Shown piece after piece: positions 9,188 to 18,434 of a stretch of 49,589 nucleotides of DNA; position 1 is the stretch's first letter, and every line of letters starts with the position of its first letter. A model generated the notes under the pieces. It ran no database searches. It saw only the letters and a program-made list of their open reading frames with translations, and was not told where the DNA came from. This DNA is from Companilactobacillus mindensis DSM 14500 (GTDB lineage: Bacteria; Bacillota; Bacilli; Lactobacillales; Lactobacillaceae), in contig NZ_AZEZ01000008.1 in assembly GCF_001434275.1 (NCBI RefSeq), positions 1-49,589 of the forward strand, written 5' to 3'. A program made the translations under genes and the position numbers.

Positions 9188-10114
9188 TTGAAAAAATTAA
9201 ACAAAAAATATATTAAGTGGCTCGTTATCCTGCTCTTATTGATAATAATTATTTCTTCGTATGCCCTTAATTTGGGAAAGATCAAGGATAAAACTATCGA
9301 CAGTATCGCGCAGATAACGATTCCTTTTTCTTTGATCGTCAATCCTAAAAATATCGACGAGGATATCGCTCCAAAATCAGTCAACATCAACGATGGCGAT
9401 TTGACTAAAGCTAAACAGCAAGCTCTCAACTTAGTCAGCACTATCAATGAAGACTATGATAATACAAAAGAATTATCATTTTTATCCAATGACCAAGAGA
9501 AATCTTTGTTGAAAAAGGTTCACAAAGAACCCCACCGCTATATCGCCAAAATGACCTTACTCAATTTTGGAAAAGACAATCATGGTACTTATATTACCAT
9601 CAGCTGCAACCGATATGATGATACCAAAAACATCGTCAGTTATCGCTACCGTCTCTATCACAAGGGCGATTCGATCCATTCAGCCAAATTTCTCAACACG
9701 AAAACCAATAAATATCCACCAAGATATGTCCTAGATGGCGTACTGATGGGCAAATCAGGTACCGATCAGGCCAAAGCCTTCATGCAACGTCTAAAGACCG
9801 CTATCATCAACTCCAATTTGACTGCCACCAATGCCACTGATCCAGGTAATTTCAACCAAATATCAATCAACTTGGGCTTGAACCCCGACAAGAGCAACAG
9901 TGGTCTCTATGCTTTAGCCAAGAATTCTAACTCTCGCGTCAGCAACTCCAGCATCGTCGGTTATCAAGTTTCCGATGTTCCTCGATATACGCGAGTTTAT
10001 ATCAAGCAGTTGAGTAAAAACAATAGCTATTACTATACCTTAACTTTCAGCCGCAATAGTGGACGTTTCATCAATTTTCAAAAGGGAATTATTTCCACCG
10101 ATACTAAGAATTAA
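9188..10114 (+). CDS. Unknown membrane-anchored extracellular protein
   Basis: About 308 residues. A Lys-rich start and a hydrophobic segment (residues about 11-28, LVILLLLIIIISSYAL) act as signal anchor or signal peptide; there is no lipobox. The rest is soluble and polar with no motif I recognise. The start TTG at 9188 is preferred because AAAGGGTGG (9174-9182) sits upstream; a GTG at 9179 has no binding site. Divergent from the PBP1A operon with about 70 bases between them, so promoters overlap and shared control is possible. Runs head-on to replication and ends at a strong terminator. Confidence 0.65.
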   Translation: MKKLNKKYIKWLVILLLLIIIISSYALNLGKIKDKTIDSIAQITIPFSLIVNPKNIDEDIAPKSVNINDGDLTKAKQQALNLVSTINEDYDNTKELSFLSNDQEKSLLKKVHKEPHRYIAKMTLLNFGKDNHGTYITISCNRYDDTKNIVSYRYRLYHKGDSIHSAKFLNTKTNKYPPRYVLDGVLMGKSGTDQAKAFMQRLKTAIINSNLTATNATDPGNFNQISINLGLNPDKSNSGLYALAKNSNSRVSNSSIVGYQVSDVPRYTRVYIKQLSKNNSYYYTLTFSRNSGRFINFQKGIISTDTKN

Positions 10115-10160
10115 TGCACATGTATCAATGTAATATTTCAGTTTTTTTATTTGATTGCAT

Positions 10161-10197
10161 AAAAAAAGGCCATCCATAAGCTGGATGACCTTTTTTT
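10161..10197. terminator. Bidirectional terminator
   Basis: Stem AAAAAAAGG-CATCCA (10161-10176) with TGGATG-CCTTTTTTT (10182-10197), one C/A mismatch, loop TAAGC. Serves the plus-strand gene at 9188 and probably the minus-strand Rrf2 gene that ends at 10298. Confidence 0.85.
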
Positions 10198-10297
10198 AGA
10201 ATCTAAATATTTTTAATATAACTAATAGAAAAATAAAAAAACTGTTTAGTCTGGAATGAAAAACGGGAAGCAAAAGCAGCCTCCTTTATTTAATATC

Positions 10298-10735
10298 CTA
10301 ATTATCCTTTTTATTATCCTCTTTTACCAAAATATCATCGATGATACTTTGCAAAGTCACTTTGGCCATACTTTGTTCGGCTTCATTCTGAATGTTTTGA
10401 TAAATTCCCCGCAATGTATCTTGAATGCTTCCACCGACAATACACTTGGGATTAGTTTTCTCATCAACATGCAGCAAATTTTGATTATCCTCGATAGCTT
10501 TATACACATCTAACAAAGTAATTTCATTAGCTGGACGACCGAGCTTTGGTGCAACAACGCCTGGTTGACTTTCCAACAGGCCAAATTTTTTCAATCGGGC
10601 CATCATTCTACGTACCAAACTAGGATTCGATTCGATACTACTGGCAATGGCGTTACTCGACAGGTCACCGTCTTTACAAATATCAACGTAAGCCAAGATA
10701 TGCACCCCATCGCTTAATTTATTGGAATATTTCAT
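10298..10735 (-). CDS. Rrf2-family transcriptional regulator, non-Fe-S type
   Basis: 145 residues. N-terminal winged helix of the Rrf2 family: SSNAIASSIESNPSLVRRMM (26-45) is the helix-turn-helix, followed by the wing with PGV-PKLGRPANEITL. Fe-S members such as IscR/NsrR have three clustered cysteines around residues 90-110; here only Cys98 is in that region and the other is Cys20, so a 2Fe-2S cluster is unlikely. The start at 10735 is set by GGAGG about 6 bases upstream; the longer in-frame reading to 10807 overlaps the upstream gene and lacks a site. It follows the NmrA-type reductase on the same strand, and small Rrf2 proteins often control such neighbours. Confidence 0.85.
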   Translation of the reverse strand: MKYSNKLSDGVHILAYVDICKDGDLSSNAIASSIESNPSLVRRMMARLKKFGLLESQPGVVAPKLGRPANEITLLDVYKAIEDNQNLLHVDEKTNPKCIVGGSIQDTLRGIYQNIQNEAEQSMAKVTLQSIIDDILVKEDNKKDN

Positions 10736-10796
10736 AATTGCCCTCCTAGTAACACTTCTTAATATCATAAAGCATTCCGAGAGCGGATAACAATTT

Positions 10797-11645
10797 TTAT
10801 TTGGCAAGTACCAACTTAATTGCTTCAGCTAATGGCGTCAATTCACGACCTAAAACGTCGCTTAAATCAGTCGTATTTTCTTTTAACTGGTCGTTAGCAA
10901 TCAAATCTTGGATCGACAAGATGATTCCAATTGTACCTTCATCCATACCAGCAGCCTTGAGAACTTTTCCATATTCAGCATCGCTTAAAGATTCAACTTT
11001 AAAATCGCCTGCAATCGCATTTGCCAATTCTTGATAAGTCCGACTCTCACCTGCAAATTCATAAACTTCTTTAGGATCTTTCGTAACTAAAACTTTGGCA
11101 GCAGCTTCAGAATATTCACTCTCCAAAGCCCAACCAACTTGACCATTCCCGGCTGAATAAATAAAGTCGTTACCATTTGCGGCACCTTTTAAAGAAGTAA
11201 GTTCATTTTCAAGATACCAGTTATTCCGCAAGAAGGAATGTTTTAAACCTGAATCCACGATAAATTTTTCAGTTGCCTTGTGGTCAGCTGCCAATGGAGC
11301 AGTTGCGATATCCGCATGTGGAAAACTTGTGTATAAAATTAAATCGACTCCGGCCTTTTTGGCAGCCTTCACGACATTTTCATGTTGAGTTAAACGTGGC
11401 ACTGGACCACCAGGTTGAGATGACACTAATAATAGCCGATCGATTCCTTGCAAAGATTTTTCTAGTCCATCGATATCAGTGTAATCGCCAACACGAACCT
11501 CTACTCCATTTGGTACGATTTTCTCAGCTTTTTTGATGTTTCTAGCCAAAGCCACAACGTCTTCTGCAGGTACTAATTTAACTAATTCCTTAATAGCATT
11601 GCTGCCAAAATGGCCAGTAACGCCAGTAATTGCATATTTTGTCAT
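10797..11645 (-). CDS. NmrA/QorB-like NAD(P)-binding reductase
   Basis: 282 residues, atypical short-chain dehydrogenase of the NmrA-like SDR group (quinone oxidoreductase 2 type). N-terminal nucleotide-binding motif TGVTGHFGSNAIKEL (residues 7-21, TGxxGxxG), then RVGDYTD and LLLVSSQPGGPVPRLTQH. The catalytic Tyr-x3-Lys of classical SDRs is not in the usual place, as expected for the atypical group. Probably reduces quinones or acts as a redox sensor; substrate unknown. Upstream of and co-directional with the Rrf2 regulator, about 60 bases apart. Confidence 0.8.
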   Translation of the reverse strand: MTKYAITGVTGHFGSNAIKELVKLVPAEDVVALARNIKKAEKIVPNGVEVRVGDYTDIDGLEKSLQGIDRLLLVSSQPGGPVPRLTQHENVVKAAKKAGVDLILYTSFPHADIATAPLAADHKATEKFIVDSGLKHSFLRNNWYLENELTSLKGAANGNDFIYSAGNGQVGWALESEYSEAAAKVLVTKDPKEVYEFAGESRTYQELANAIAGDFKVESLSDAEYGKVLKAAGMDEGTIGIILSIQDLIANDQLKENTTDLSDVLGRELTPLAEAIKLVLAK

Positions 11646-11744
11646 AAAAATATCCTTCTCTCTTTTAAATGTTACTTTATTATTAACTTGTTATTTATAT
11701 AATAACACCATTTTTCTAAGAGACAATTATTTAGTCTTGGAAGA

Positions 11745-11784
11745 TAAAAAAACAGCCACCGTGAAGTTTATCCACAGTGGCTGT
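11745..11784 (-). terminator. Terminator of the gdpP-rplI-dnaB-purA run
   Basis: On the minus strand ACAGCCAC (11777-11784) pairs with GTGGCTGT (11752-11759), followed by seven T. The embedded TTATCCACA in the loop matches a DnaA box by sequence but lies about 16.5 kb from oriC in a terminator and is not claimed as functional. Confidence 0.8.
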
Positions 11785-11870
11785 TCATAATTGTTGAATT
11801 CAGTTAAATTATTTTATATATGCAGTTTGATTGAAAAGAGCTAACCGTCACTTTCCACTCTCTTTGTTCT

Positions 11871-13157
11871 CTAGTTTTTCCAAACGTCGTTTACTTCAAT
11901 TGTTTGTTCTCTATCAGGACCAACTGAAACAGTGGCATATTCAACGCCTAATTGGTCTTTGATGAAGTCAAGATAATCTCTGGCTGCTTGTGGCAATTCT
12001 TCTAAGCTCTTAGCTTGAGTCATATCTTCAGTCCAGCCTGGGAATGTCTTGTAAACTGGCTTGCATTTAGCTAAAACGTTCAAGTTAGCTGGGTATTCAT
12101 CGATGATCTTGCCATTCAAATCGTAGCCTGTGCAGACTTTGATTTCTTTGAGACCAGTCAAAACATCCAAACAGTTTAGTGACAAGTGAGTTACCCCTGA
12201 AACGTTACATGAGTGTTTAAGCACAACAAGGTCCAACCAGCCAACACGACGAGGACGGTGTGTAACTGTACCATATTCGTGGCCAGCTTCACGCAAGAAA
12301 TCTCCAGTGTCATTTAATTGTTCAGTTGGGAATGGACCGGCACCAACACGTGATGTATAAGCTTTAACAACTCCAATCACGTTGTCGATCAATGGAGCAC
12401 CGACACCGGCTCCAGTAGTTACACCACCAGCAGGATTTGAAGAAGTTACGTATGGGTAAGTACCGTGGTCGATATCAAGCATGATACCTTGGGCACCTTC
12501 GAATAATACGTTCTTGCCATTCTTTAATTCTTTGTTCAAATATGCAGATGTGTCGATAACACGGTCTTTAAGATCTTGGCCAATTTGATAATATTTTTCA
12601 AAAATATCATCGAAGTTCATTGGTTGTGCATCGTAGATCTTTGTAAATAGTTCATTCTTTTGTTTAAGATTTTCTGTCAATAATTCTTTGAACAAGTCTT
12701 TATCAAGGATATCAGCCATTCTGATACCAACACGTGAAGCTTTGTCAGTATAAGCAGGTCCAATACCACGGTTAGTTGTACCAACTTTAGAGTCGCCTTT
12801 AGCAGCTTCTTGAAGTTTGTCCAATTCGATATGGTAAGGAAGAATCAACTGTGCGCGATTAGAAATCTTTAGGTTAGTTGTATCGACCCCTTGTTCGTGA
12901 AGACGACCAAGTTCTTCTTGAAGAGATTCGAGGTTTAAAACAACCCCATTTCCAATAACACTAGTCTTATCTGAATACAAAATACCTGAAGGAACGGATC
13001 TTAATTTGTAAACGTGGTTATCGATGTTTAGTGTGTGACCTGCATTATCTCCACCTTGGTAACGTGCAATAATGTTAGCTTCACCACTGAAATAATCGGT
13101 AATCTTACCTTTACCTTCATCGCCCCATTGGGTACCTACTACAACAACTGTCGTCAT
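11871..13157 (-). CDS. purA: Adenylosuccinate synthetase
   Basis: 428 residues, the usual family length. Converts IMP, aspartate and GTP to adenylosuccinate, first committed step from IMP to AMP. Visible motifs: [16 protein letters not shown] near the N-terminus (P-loop-like with the catalytic Asp), GDNAGHT with the catalytic His, [24 protein letters not shown], and a C-terminal [13 protein letters not shown] loop. Lies 20 bases downstream of dnaB on the same strand and probably ends the gdpP-rplI-dnaB transcript, an arrangement common in lactobacilli. Confidence 0.97.
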   Translation of the reverse strand: MTTVVVVGTQWGDEGKGKITDYFSGEANIIARYQGGDNAGHTLNIDNHVYKLRSVPSGILYSDKTSVIGNGVVLNLESLQEELGRLHEQGVDTTNLKISNRAQLILPYHIELDKLQEAAKGDSKVGTTNRGIGPAYTDKASRVGIRMADILDKDLFKELLTENLKQKNELFTKIYDAQPMNFDDIFEKYYQIGQDLKDRVIDTSAYLNKELKNGKNVLFEGAQGIMLDIDHGTYPYVTSSNPAGGVTTGAGVGAPLIDNVIGVVKAYTSRVGAGPFPTEQLNDTGDFLREAGHEYGTVTHRPRRVGWLDLVVLKHSCNVSGVTHLSLNCLDVLTGLKEIKVCTGYDLNGKIIDEYPANLNVLAKCKPVYKTFPGWTEDMTQAKSLEELPQAARDYLDFIKDQLGVEYATVSVGPDREQTIEVNDVWKN

Positions 13158-13177
13158 TTCTTCTACACCTACACTAT

Positions 13178-14557
13178 TTAATTTTCTGGAATATTCGCTA
13201 TCGATGAAAACTTATTATAAGATTTCACGAACAATAACTTAGCTGTACCACGCGGACCCGAACGGTTCTTACTGATGATGACTTCTACTTCACCAACATC
13301 TTGATCCTCCGGTTCCTCTTGGTCATTGTTATCGCCATCGCCATCTTCATCACGATAATAATCATCACGATAAAGGAAAGCTACGATATCCGCATCCTGT
13401 TCAATTGAACCAGATTCACGGATATCTGACAACATCGGACGTTTGTCCTGACGCGCTTCAACACCACGAGAAAGCTGTGATAGCGCGATTACGGGAACAT
13501 GAAGTTCCTTTGCTAATTTTTTTAGATTACGAGAAATAACTGAAACTTCTTGTTGTCTATTTTCTTGACCAGTACCTTCGATCAATTGCAAATAATCGAT
13601 GATAATGAGATCCAAATGACCACTTTCCTTCAAAAGACGACGGCACTTGGATCTGATTTCAGCTACTTTGATACCGGGAGTATCGTCAATATAGACGTTC
13701 GTCCGTGATAAACTTCCCATCGCTACAACTAGACTGTTCCACTGATTTTCATCAAGCTTACCAGTTCTCAGAGCGTTAGCATCAATACTTCCTTCTGAAC
13801 AAAGCATACGATTGACCAATGATTCAGCACCCATTTCAAGTGAAAAGATTGCTACAGTCGCATTTGATTTAGTGGCTGCATTTTGAGCCAAATTAAGGGC
13901 GAAAGCTGTTTTACCAACACCAGGACGAGCTGCCAAAATGACTAATTCATCTTCATGCAAACCAGTCGTCATCGCATCGAGGTCCTTGTAACCTGTGGAA
14001 AGTCCGGTAACATCACTATCTTGATCATATAACTTGTCGATTTCTTCAAAAGAAGACTTAACGACATCAGAAATTCTTCGGAAACCTTTGTGATTACGAT
14101 TTTCGGAGACTTCCATGATATCTTTTTCAGATTGGTCGATAATATTGTCTACTGGTTCATCTTCTTCAAAACTTCGCGTAACAATATCAGAGGCCGCATT
14201 GATCAGACGTCTCAAGATGGATTTATCCTTAACGATCTTAGCATAGTAAGACGTATTGGCCGCCGTTGGCACAGCACTAGCTAGTTCAGCTAAGTAACTT
14301 ACGCCACCGATATCTTCGATCTGATTGGCACGATCAAGTTCATTTTGAACCGTCACTACATCGACTGGTTCTTCTTCATCGTTTAAATTCAACATAGCTT
14401 GGAAAATCAGTTGATTGGCATGTTGATAAAAATCATCTGCATCAACGTATTCCATGGCTTCAATTAAAGCATCTTGACTTAGAAAAACCGCTCCTAATAC
14501 GGCTTGCTCGGCATCCTTATCATTGGGCGGTATTCTTGAAGTTATATCATTATTCAT
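13178..14557 (-). CDS. dnaB: Replicative DNA helicase DnaB (DnaC of Bacillus)
   Basis: 459 residues. N-terminal helical domain (1-100, starting [19 protein letters not shown]) and RecA-like C-terminal motor with Walker [14 protein letters not shown], Walker [11 protein letters not shown], and [19 protein letters not shown] with the arginine finger region. Forms the hexameric ring that unwinds DNA at the fork. An acidic insertion ([18 protein letters not shown]) sits near the C-terminus. It starts 7 bases after rplI, so the two are co-transcribed. Confidence 0.96.
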   Translation of the reverse strand: MNNDITSRIPPNDKDAEQAVLGAVFLSQDALIEAMEYVDADDFYQHANQLIFQAMLNLNDEEEPVDVVTVQNELDRANQIEDIGGVSYLAELASAVPTAANTSYYAKIVKDKSILRRLINAASDIVTRSFEEDEPVDNIIDQSEKDIMEVSENRNHKGFRRISDVVKSSFEEIDKLYDQDSDVTGLSTGYKDLDAMTTGLHEDELVILAARPGVGKTAFALNLAQNAATKSNATVAIFSLEMGAESLVNRMLCSEGSIDANALRTGKLDENQWNSLVVAMGSLSRTNVYIDDTPGIKVAEIRSKCRRLLKESGHLDLIIIDYLQLIEGTGQENRQQEVSVISRNLKKLAKELHVPVIALSQLSRGVEARQDKRPMLSDIRESGSIEQDADIVAFLYRDDYYRDEDGDGDNNDQEEPEDQDVGEVEVIISKNRSGPRGTAKLLFVKSYNKFSSIANIPEN

Positions 14558-14564
14558 TTATATC

Positions 14565-15020
14565 CTACTTCTTTTCAACAACATGAACTCTAATCGTAGC
14601 TTCAACGCCTTCGAACAACTTAACTGGAACGTTAATGTATCCTAGGGCCTTGATGCCATCAGATAGCACCATCTTGTGCTTATCTACTTTGATTTCATAT
14701 TGCTTGTTAAGTTCATCTGCAATTTTTTTAGTTGTTACGGAACCGAAGAGACGACCATCAGCACCTGATTTGGCAGAAATTTCAACGACTGTCTTGTCAT
14801 CTTCGATTTGTGTCTTGAGTACTTTGGCCTCTTCTTTTTCGGCTGCATAATCTTTGGCTTCACGGTTTTGTTCAGCCTTTAGTTTAGCAATATTAGCCTT
14901 AGTAGCTTCGATTGCTTGCTTGTTTTTAATTAAGAAGTTTTGAGCATATCCTGCTGCAACATTCTTAACCTCACCTTTTTTACCTTTACCTCTTACATCT
15001 TCTAGGAAAATAACTTTCAT
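14565..15020 (-). CDS. rplI: 50S ribosomal protein L9
   Basis: 151 residues. The N-terminal 23S rRNA-binding lobe reads [20 protein letters not shown] with the family's GYAQNFLI motif at about 29-36; a long connecting helix leads to the C-terminal lobe with [11 protein letters not shown]. Preceded by GAGGAGG. Sits between gdpP and dnaB, the standard Bacilli order. Confidence 0.97.
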   Translation of the reverse strand: MKVIFLEDVRGKGKKGEVKNVAAGYAQNFLIKNKQAIEATKANIAKLKAEQNREAKDYAAEKEEAKVLKTQIEDDKTVVEISAKSGADGRLFGSVTTKKIADELNKQYEIKVDKHKMVLSDGIKALGYINVPVKLFEGVEATIRVHVVEKK

Positions 15021-15038
15021 AATCTAATGATCCTCCTC

Positions 15039-17042
15039 TTAGCTCTTCTTTTTAGAATCAGTCAATACAGCAATCAATTGATTTTTGACATCTTCCACCG
15101 TTGAATCAGAAATTTGAGTTGCAGCGTCAGACAAGTGTCCACCACCACCAAGTTTCTCCATGATTACTTGAACGTTAACATTACCCAAACTACGTGCTGA
15201 AATACCTACACGACCATCTGGACGTTTGCTAATTACAAATGATGCTTCAACATTATCTAATGATAACAATGTATCGGCCGCTTGGGCAACAATAACTGGA
15301 TCGTAACTCTTATCTTCTTCACCAAAGCAGACTGCCATATTGCCGTTGATCATCGTAATTGTTTCGATCAAATGACTCTTTTGAATAAATGAATCGATAT
15401 TCTCTTTCAAAACATTTTGGATGACCGCTTCGTCAGCCCCCACCGAACGCAAGTAACTAGCTGCGTCAAAAGTTCTCGTACCAGTTCTGAGTGAGAATGA
15501 CTTCGTATCGACTGTAATACCAGCCAACAAAGCTGTAGCTTCGATTTTTTCGATGGCTTTTTTGTTCTTAGGTTGATATTCAAGCATTTCGGTAATCAAT
15601 TCACTGGTTGACGATGCGTATGGTTCAATGTAGATCAACATTGGATTCTCAGGGAATTCCTCACCACGTCTGTGGTGATCGATAACAACAACTTTATTAT
15701 TATCGCCTCTAAAGAGATCCGGATTGATCGAGATACTTTGTTTAGAATGGTCGACCATCACGATCAAAGTCTTAGGAGTTTTGATCTCCTCCGACTCAGC
15801 TGGTGAAATAATATCCTTTTTAATATCAGGATCTTCATCGATCATGCCTAATAGTCGACTGACATCTGAATGCAAGGTATTGGGATTGATAACGATCTTA
15901 CATGAGGTGTTGTTCATCATTGCGATTCGTCTAATACCTAGGGATGACCCCAAAACATCCATATCGGGATGTGAGTGCCCCATAACGATAACTTGGTCGC
16001 TATCCTTCAATAGTTCTTGAAGTGCTTCACTGATCATTCTGGCACGGACACGAGTTCTCTTTTCCATTGGGTCAGTATTGCCACCGTAGAAACGAGCCTT
16101 TTCACCAATTTCCTTAACAACAACTTGATCGCCACCACGACCTAAAGCCAAATTGAGGTTCTTTTGCGCCTCATCATTCAACTTGTGCAAATCATCAACA
16201 CCGTATGAGAATCCCATACTCAAGGTCAATGGAACGTTTTGCTGCGAAGTATATTCACGAATGACATCCAAAATCTTGAAGCCATTCTTTTCCATATCAA
16301 AAATTTTTCCAGTGTAAGCCATGATGAAGAAGTGATCATCGTCGATCCGTTTCAAGAACATCTGTTGCTCAGAAGCCCAATTCGATAATTCATTAGTAAT
16401 GTAATTATCCAAATTAGAAATATCCCGGTCACTCATCGATTGAGTGATTTCGGCATAATTATCCAAATAAACTTGTCCGATAACGGAACAATTGCCTTCA
16501 TATCTTTTTTCAATTTTTGAATAGTGCGTAATATCCATCAAATAAATAACTTTGAGTTCTGTTTGAACTTGAACTAAATAATACTTGTCATCAATTTGAA
16601 TCGTTTTATTGCCAGCATGCTCTTCATCATCAATCAAACTAGATAGTTCTGATGATATATCTCCGATAGTCATACTGTTGGATGGATTGAATCCTGTCTC
16701 TTCAACAAAATAAGGATTTACCCATTGGACTTGTTTGTCAGTATCGTAAAGTAAAATACCCAATGGATACTCAACAAAACTATTGTCCGTTCCCCGATCA
16801 ATTCGATATTGTAAATTATTCGTATACTTCCCGGCTTTTTCACCTAATAGCAAGAATAAGTATACGAACAAGATCAACGAAATTATTATCAAAATAGCTT
16901 GGATATACCCCGCAACGGAACCGCGGATCAAACCTACTATTAATATAGATAACAACATAACAATCAAAGAGACCGCTGTAAGTTGAGTTGAATGGTCAAC
17001 TCGTGAAAGGAAGAATTTCAGATTAGCTTTTATCTTTTTCAT
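15039..17042 (-). CDS. gdpP: Cyclic-di-AMP phosphodiesterase GdpP (YybT)
   Basis: 667 residues. Two membrane segments (about 20-38 and 42-66), a PAS-like sensor domain (about 85-155), a degenerate GGDEF domain (about 175-305) and the catalytic DHH-DHHA1 module. Catalytic metal ligands are visible in MGHSHPDMDVLGSSLGI, MVDHS and VVIDHHRRGEEF; the DHHA1 signature is GGGGHLSDAATQ near the C-terminus. Hydrolyses c-di-AMP to pApA, and so influences potassium and osmotic balance; the kup gene in this window is a known kind of target. Own ribosome site GAGGGG; likely the first gene of gdpP-rplI-dnaB-purA. Confidence 0.95.
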   Translation of the reverse strand: MKKIKANLKFFLSRVDHSTQLTAVSLIVMLLSILIVGLIRGSVAGYIQAILIIISLILFVYLFLLLGEKAGKYTNNLQYRIDRGTDNSFVEYPLGILLYDTDKQVQWVNPYFVEETGFNPSNSMTIGDISSELSSLIDDEEHAGNKTIQIDDKYYLVQVQTELKVIYLMDITHYSKIEKRYEGNCSVIGQVYLDNYAEITQSMSDRDISNLDNYITNELSNWASEQQMFLKRIDDDHFFIMAYTGKIFDMEKNGFKILDVIREYTSQQNVPLTLSMGFSYGVDDLHKLNDEAQKNLNLALGRGGDQVVVKEIGEKARFYGGNTDPMEKRTRVRARMISEALQELLKDSDQVIVMGHSHPDMDVLGSSLGIRRIAMMNNTSCKIVINPNTLHSDVSRLLGMIDEDPDIKKDIISPAESEEIKTPKTLIVMVDHSKQSISINPDLFRGDNNKVVVIDHHRRGEEFPENPMLIYIEPYASSTSELITEMLEYQPKNKKAIEKIEATALLAGITVDTKSFSLRTGTRTFDAASYLRSVGADEAVIQNVLKENIDSFIQKSHLIETITMINGNMAVCFGEEDKSYDPVIVAQAADTLLSLDNVEASFVISKRPDGRVGISARSLGNVNVQVIMEKLGGGGHLSDAATQISDSTVEDVKNQLIAVLTDSKKKS

Positions 17043-17535
17043 ATTAGTCCCCTCTTAGATATACCCCTTAATTTTATCACAGCCGAATTGTTCTTTCCGC
17101 ATATTATCGGCCTGAAAAAATTCAAATGATAGCGATAACAAAAATATAATCCATAAAGCTTAAAAACACTAACATAATTTCCTATCGTTGGAAAATGTTA
17201 GTGTCTTTTTTGTTTATATTAAGTTGTTGTAAAAACAGTTGTTATCATACAACTTTATTTAGTAAATGAAAAATTAAAATGATTGGATTTTCATAATGCT
17301 TAGTTTTGAGAACTTTCTATTTTCAGAAATTATTTCAAAATAAGCATCAGTTTTAATTATCTTTTTTCATAAAAATACATTGTCGAATAGAAGAATAAAT
17401 CGATGATCAAGACACTCGTATTTGTTTTACCACAGCCTGTTGATTACCTGTGGATATTTTATTTGAAACGATCGATAGCAATGAACTAAGTAATAGTTCA
17501 AAAATAACCGCTCCTATCGATTCTTTAGTTGATGT
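17043..17535. other. Intergenic region with one terminator and a small nested inverted repeat
   Basis: This gap of nearly 500 bases holds the terminator at 17162-17210 and a nested inverted repeat at 17470-17518: GATCGATAG-type arms enclose a perfect GAACTA/TAGTTC hairpin (17483-17499). The stretch after the HTH gene's stop (17410-17535, minus) stays open in the same frame as that gene for 42 codons. No promoter, RNA family or separate gene is recognised. Confidence 0.5.
17162..17210. terminator. Hairpin terminator between gdpP and the HTH gene
   Basis: ACACTAACAT (17166-17175) pairs with ATGTTAGTGT (17195-17204), with inner TTTCC/GGAAA, and has T-runs in both directions. The only gene it can serve is the minus-strand HTH gene about 330 bases upstream. 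Confidence 0.7.
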
Positions 17536-17745
17536 TCATTCCATTTGTTCTTTAGCTTTTTCTCTCCAAAATAATGTATTCAAATCCGTCTCTAAATTCC
17601 AAGCAATTTTTAAACATAGATCCAACGATGGATTGTATTTATTATTCTCAATCAAATTAATTGTTTGGCGGGCCACTCCAACTTTATTTGCTAAAGCCAT
17701 TTGTGATAACTCTTTGGCTCGGCGATACTCTCGAACTCGATTCAT
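17536..17745 (-). CDS. Small XRE-family HTH regulator
   Basis: 69 residues, almost only a Cro/cI-type helix-turn-helix: RVREYRRAKELSQMALANKV then GVARQTINLIENNKYNPSL. This matches the YozG-like group of about 67-70-residue regulators, which usually lie beside a membrane protein gene; none is intact here. Start ATG at 17745 has only a weak site (GCAGGTT). A consensus promoter at 17789-17817 is flanked by matching inverted half-sites, suggesting autoregulation. The frame stays open for 41 codons after the TGA stop. Confidence 0.85.
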   Translation of the reverse strand: MNRVREYRRAKELSQMALANKVGVARQTINLIENNKYNPSLDLCLKIAWNLETDLNTLFWREKAKEQME

Positions 17746-17765
17746 ATTGTAACCTGCTTTTTATG

Positions 17766-17829
17766 TGTCATATATATATTACATGCAGAGTATAAAATAA
17801 TTAATATATTATGTCAATTATATATGACA
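17766..17829 (-). promoter_or_regulatory. Promoter of the HTH gene flanked by an inverted repeat operator
   Basis: On the minus strand TTGACA (17812-17817), 17-base spacer, TATACT (17789-17794). The arms TGTCATATATA (17766-17776) and TATATATGACA (17819-17829) are exact reverse complements, one beyond the -35 and one beyond the transcription start, so the regulator could bind both and loop or block the promoter. Confidence 0.65.
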
Positions 17830-17921
17830 TTTAATTATTTTTTAGAAAGCGCTGTCAAGATAGTTTTGCACATGTTATCCACAACTGTTCTTATCTCGTT
17901 TTCTAAAATATTTATGGAAAT

Positions 17922-17955
17922 AAAAAATCCGATGAATGACCTTCATCGAATTTTT
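17922..17955. terminator. Terminator-like hairpin
   Basis: CGATGAA (17930-17936) pairs with TTCATCG (17942-17948), with A-run before and T-run after. Works in either direction by sequence; lies between the repeat element and the HTH promoter. Confidence 0.6.
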
Positions 17956-18010
17956 ATTTGAATGGTTTAATAATTTTATAGTAGTTTTTAAGTAATCTAG
18001 TTACGGTTAT

Positions 18011-18133
18011 GGTTCGTGATTATCCTTTCGGATAATCGCATAATGCTCTCTAATCGCTAAAACCACTTAATGGTTCGCAGTTATCCTCCGGATAACTGCA
18101 TAATACGTTCTAACTGCTAATGCAGTAAGAACG
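18011..18133. repeat. Imperfect tandem repeat of a hairpin-forming 50-base unit
   Basis: Unit 1 is 18011-18060 and unit 2 is 18072-18120; they agree at about 38 of 50 positions and both start with GGTTCG. Each unit forms a hairpin over a TTATCC/GGATAA core: 18016-18025 with 18030-18039 (one wobble) and a perfect 10-bp stem 18077-18086 with 18090-18099. A third hairpin spans 18106-18117 with 18122-18133 and a fourth, AACCA/TGGTT, 18061-18075. Differences between units are compensated in the partner arms. It lies downstream of the rpsR terminator, not in any gene. Confidence 0.7.
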
Positions 18134-18136
18134 CAT

Positions 18137-18165
18137 AAAAAAAAGACCACCTGAATGTGATCTTT
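18137..18165 (-). terminator. Terminator of rpsF-ssb-rpsR
   Basis: On the minus strand AAAGATCAC (18157-18165) pairs with GTGGTCTTT (18142-18150) with one wobble, and eight T follow. Confidence 0.8.
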
Positions 18166-18176
18166 AATATGAAGAA

Positions 18177-18413
18177 TTAGTCTTCAGCAACGAATGGTAA
18201 TAGAGCCATGATTCTTGCACGCTTGATAGCGATTGTAAGTTTACGTTGGTTCTTAGCACTTGTACCTGTAACACGTCTAGGTAGAATCTTACCACGTTCT
18301 GAGATAAATCTCTTTAGTAATTCTGTATCTTTGTAATCGATGTATTCGATGTGGTTAGCAGCGATGAAGTCAACTTTACGTCTTCTACGTCCGCCTCTTC
18401 TTTGTTGGGCCAT
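18177..18413 (-). CDS. rpsR: 30S ribosomal protein S18
   Basis: 78 residues, usual length. Arg-rich N-terminus, then the family core [22 protein letters not shown] and [26 protein letters not shown]. Binds 16S rRNA as a heterodimer with S6, encoded two genes upstream. Last gene of rpsF-ssb-rpsR, 21 bases after ssb, followed by a terminator. Confidence 0.97.
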   Translation of the reverse strand: MAQQRRGGRRRRKVDFIAANHIEYIDYKDTELLKRFISERGKILPRRVTGTSAKNQRKLTIAIKRARIMALLPFVAED

Positions 18414-18434
18414 TATTAATTGCTCCCTTCTATT

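Noticed and set aside
10298-10807. Longer 169-residue form of the Rrf2 protein
   Set aside because: The extension overlaps the upstream gene and lacks a ribosome site, while the ATG at 10735 has GGAGG at good distance.
11765-11776. DnaA-box sequence TTATCCACA in the purA terminator
   Set aside because: Single copy inside a terminator loop, far from oriC; likely a coincidence.
17450-17752. 100-codon plus-strand frame over the HTH gene
   Set aside because: The minus-strand gene has a clear HTH, promoter and operator; the plus frame has no ribosome site or recognisable product.
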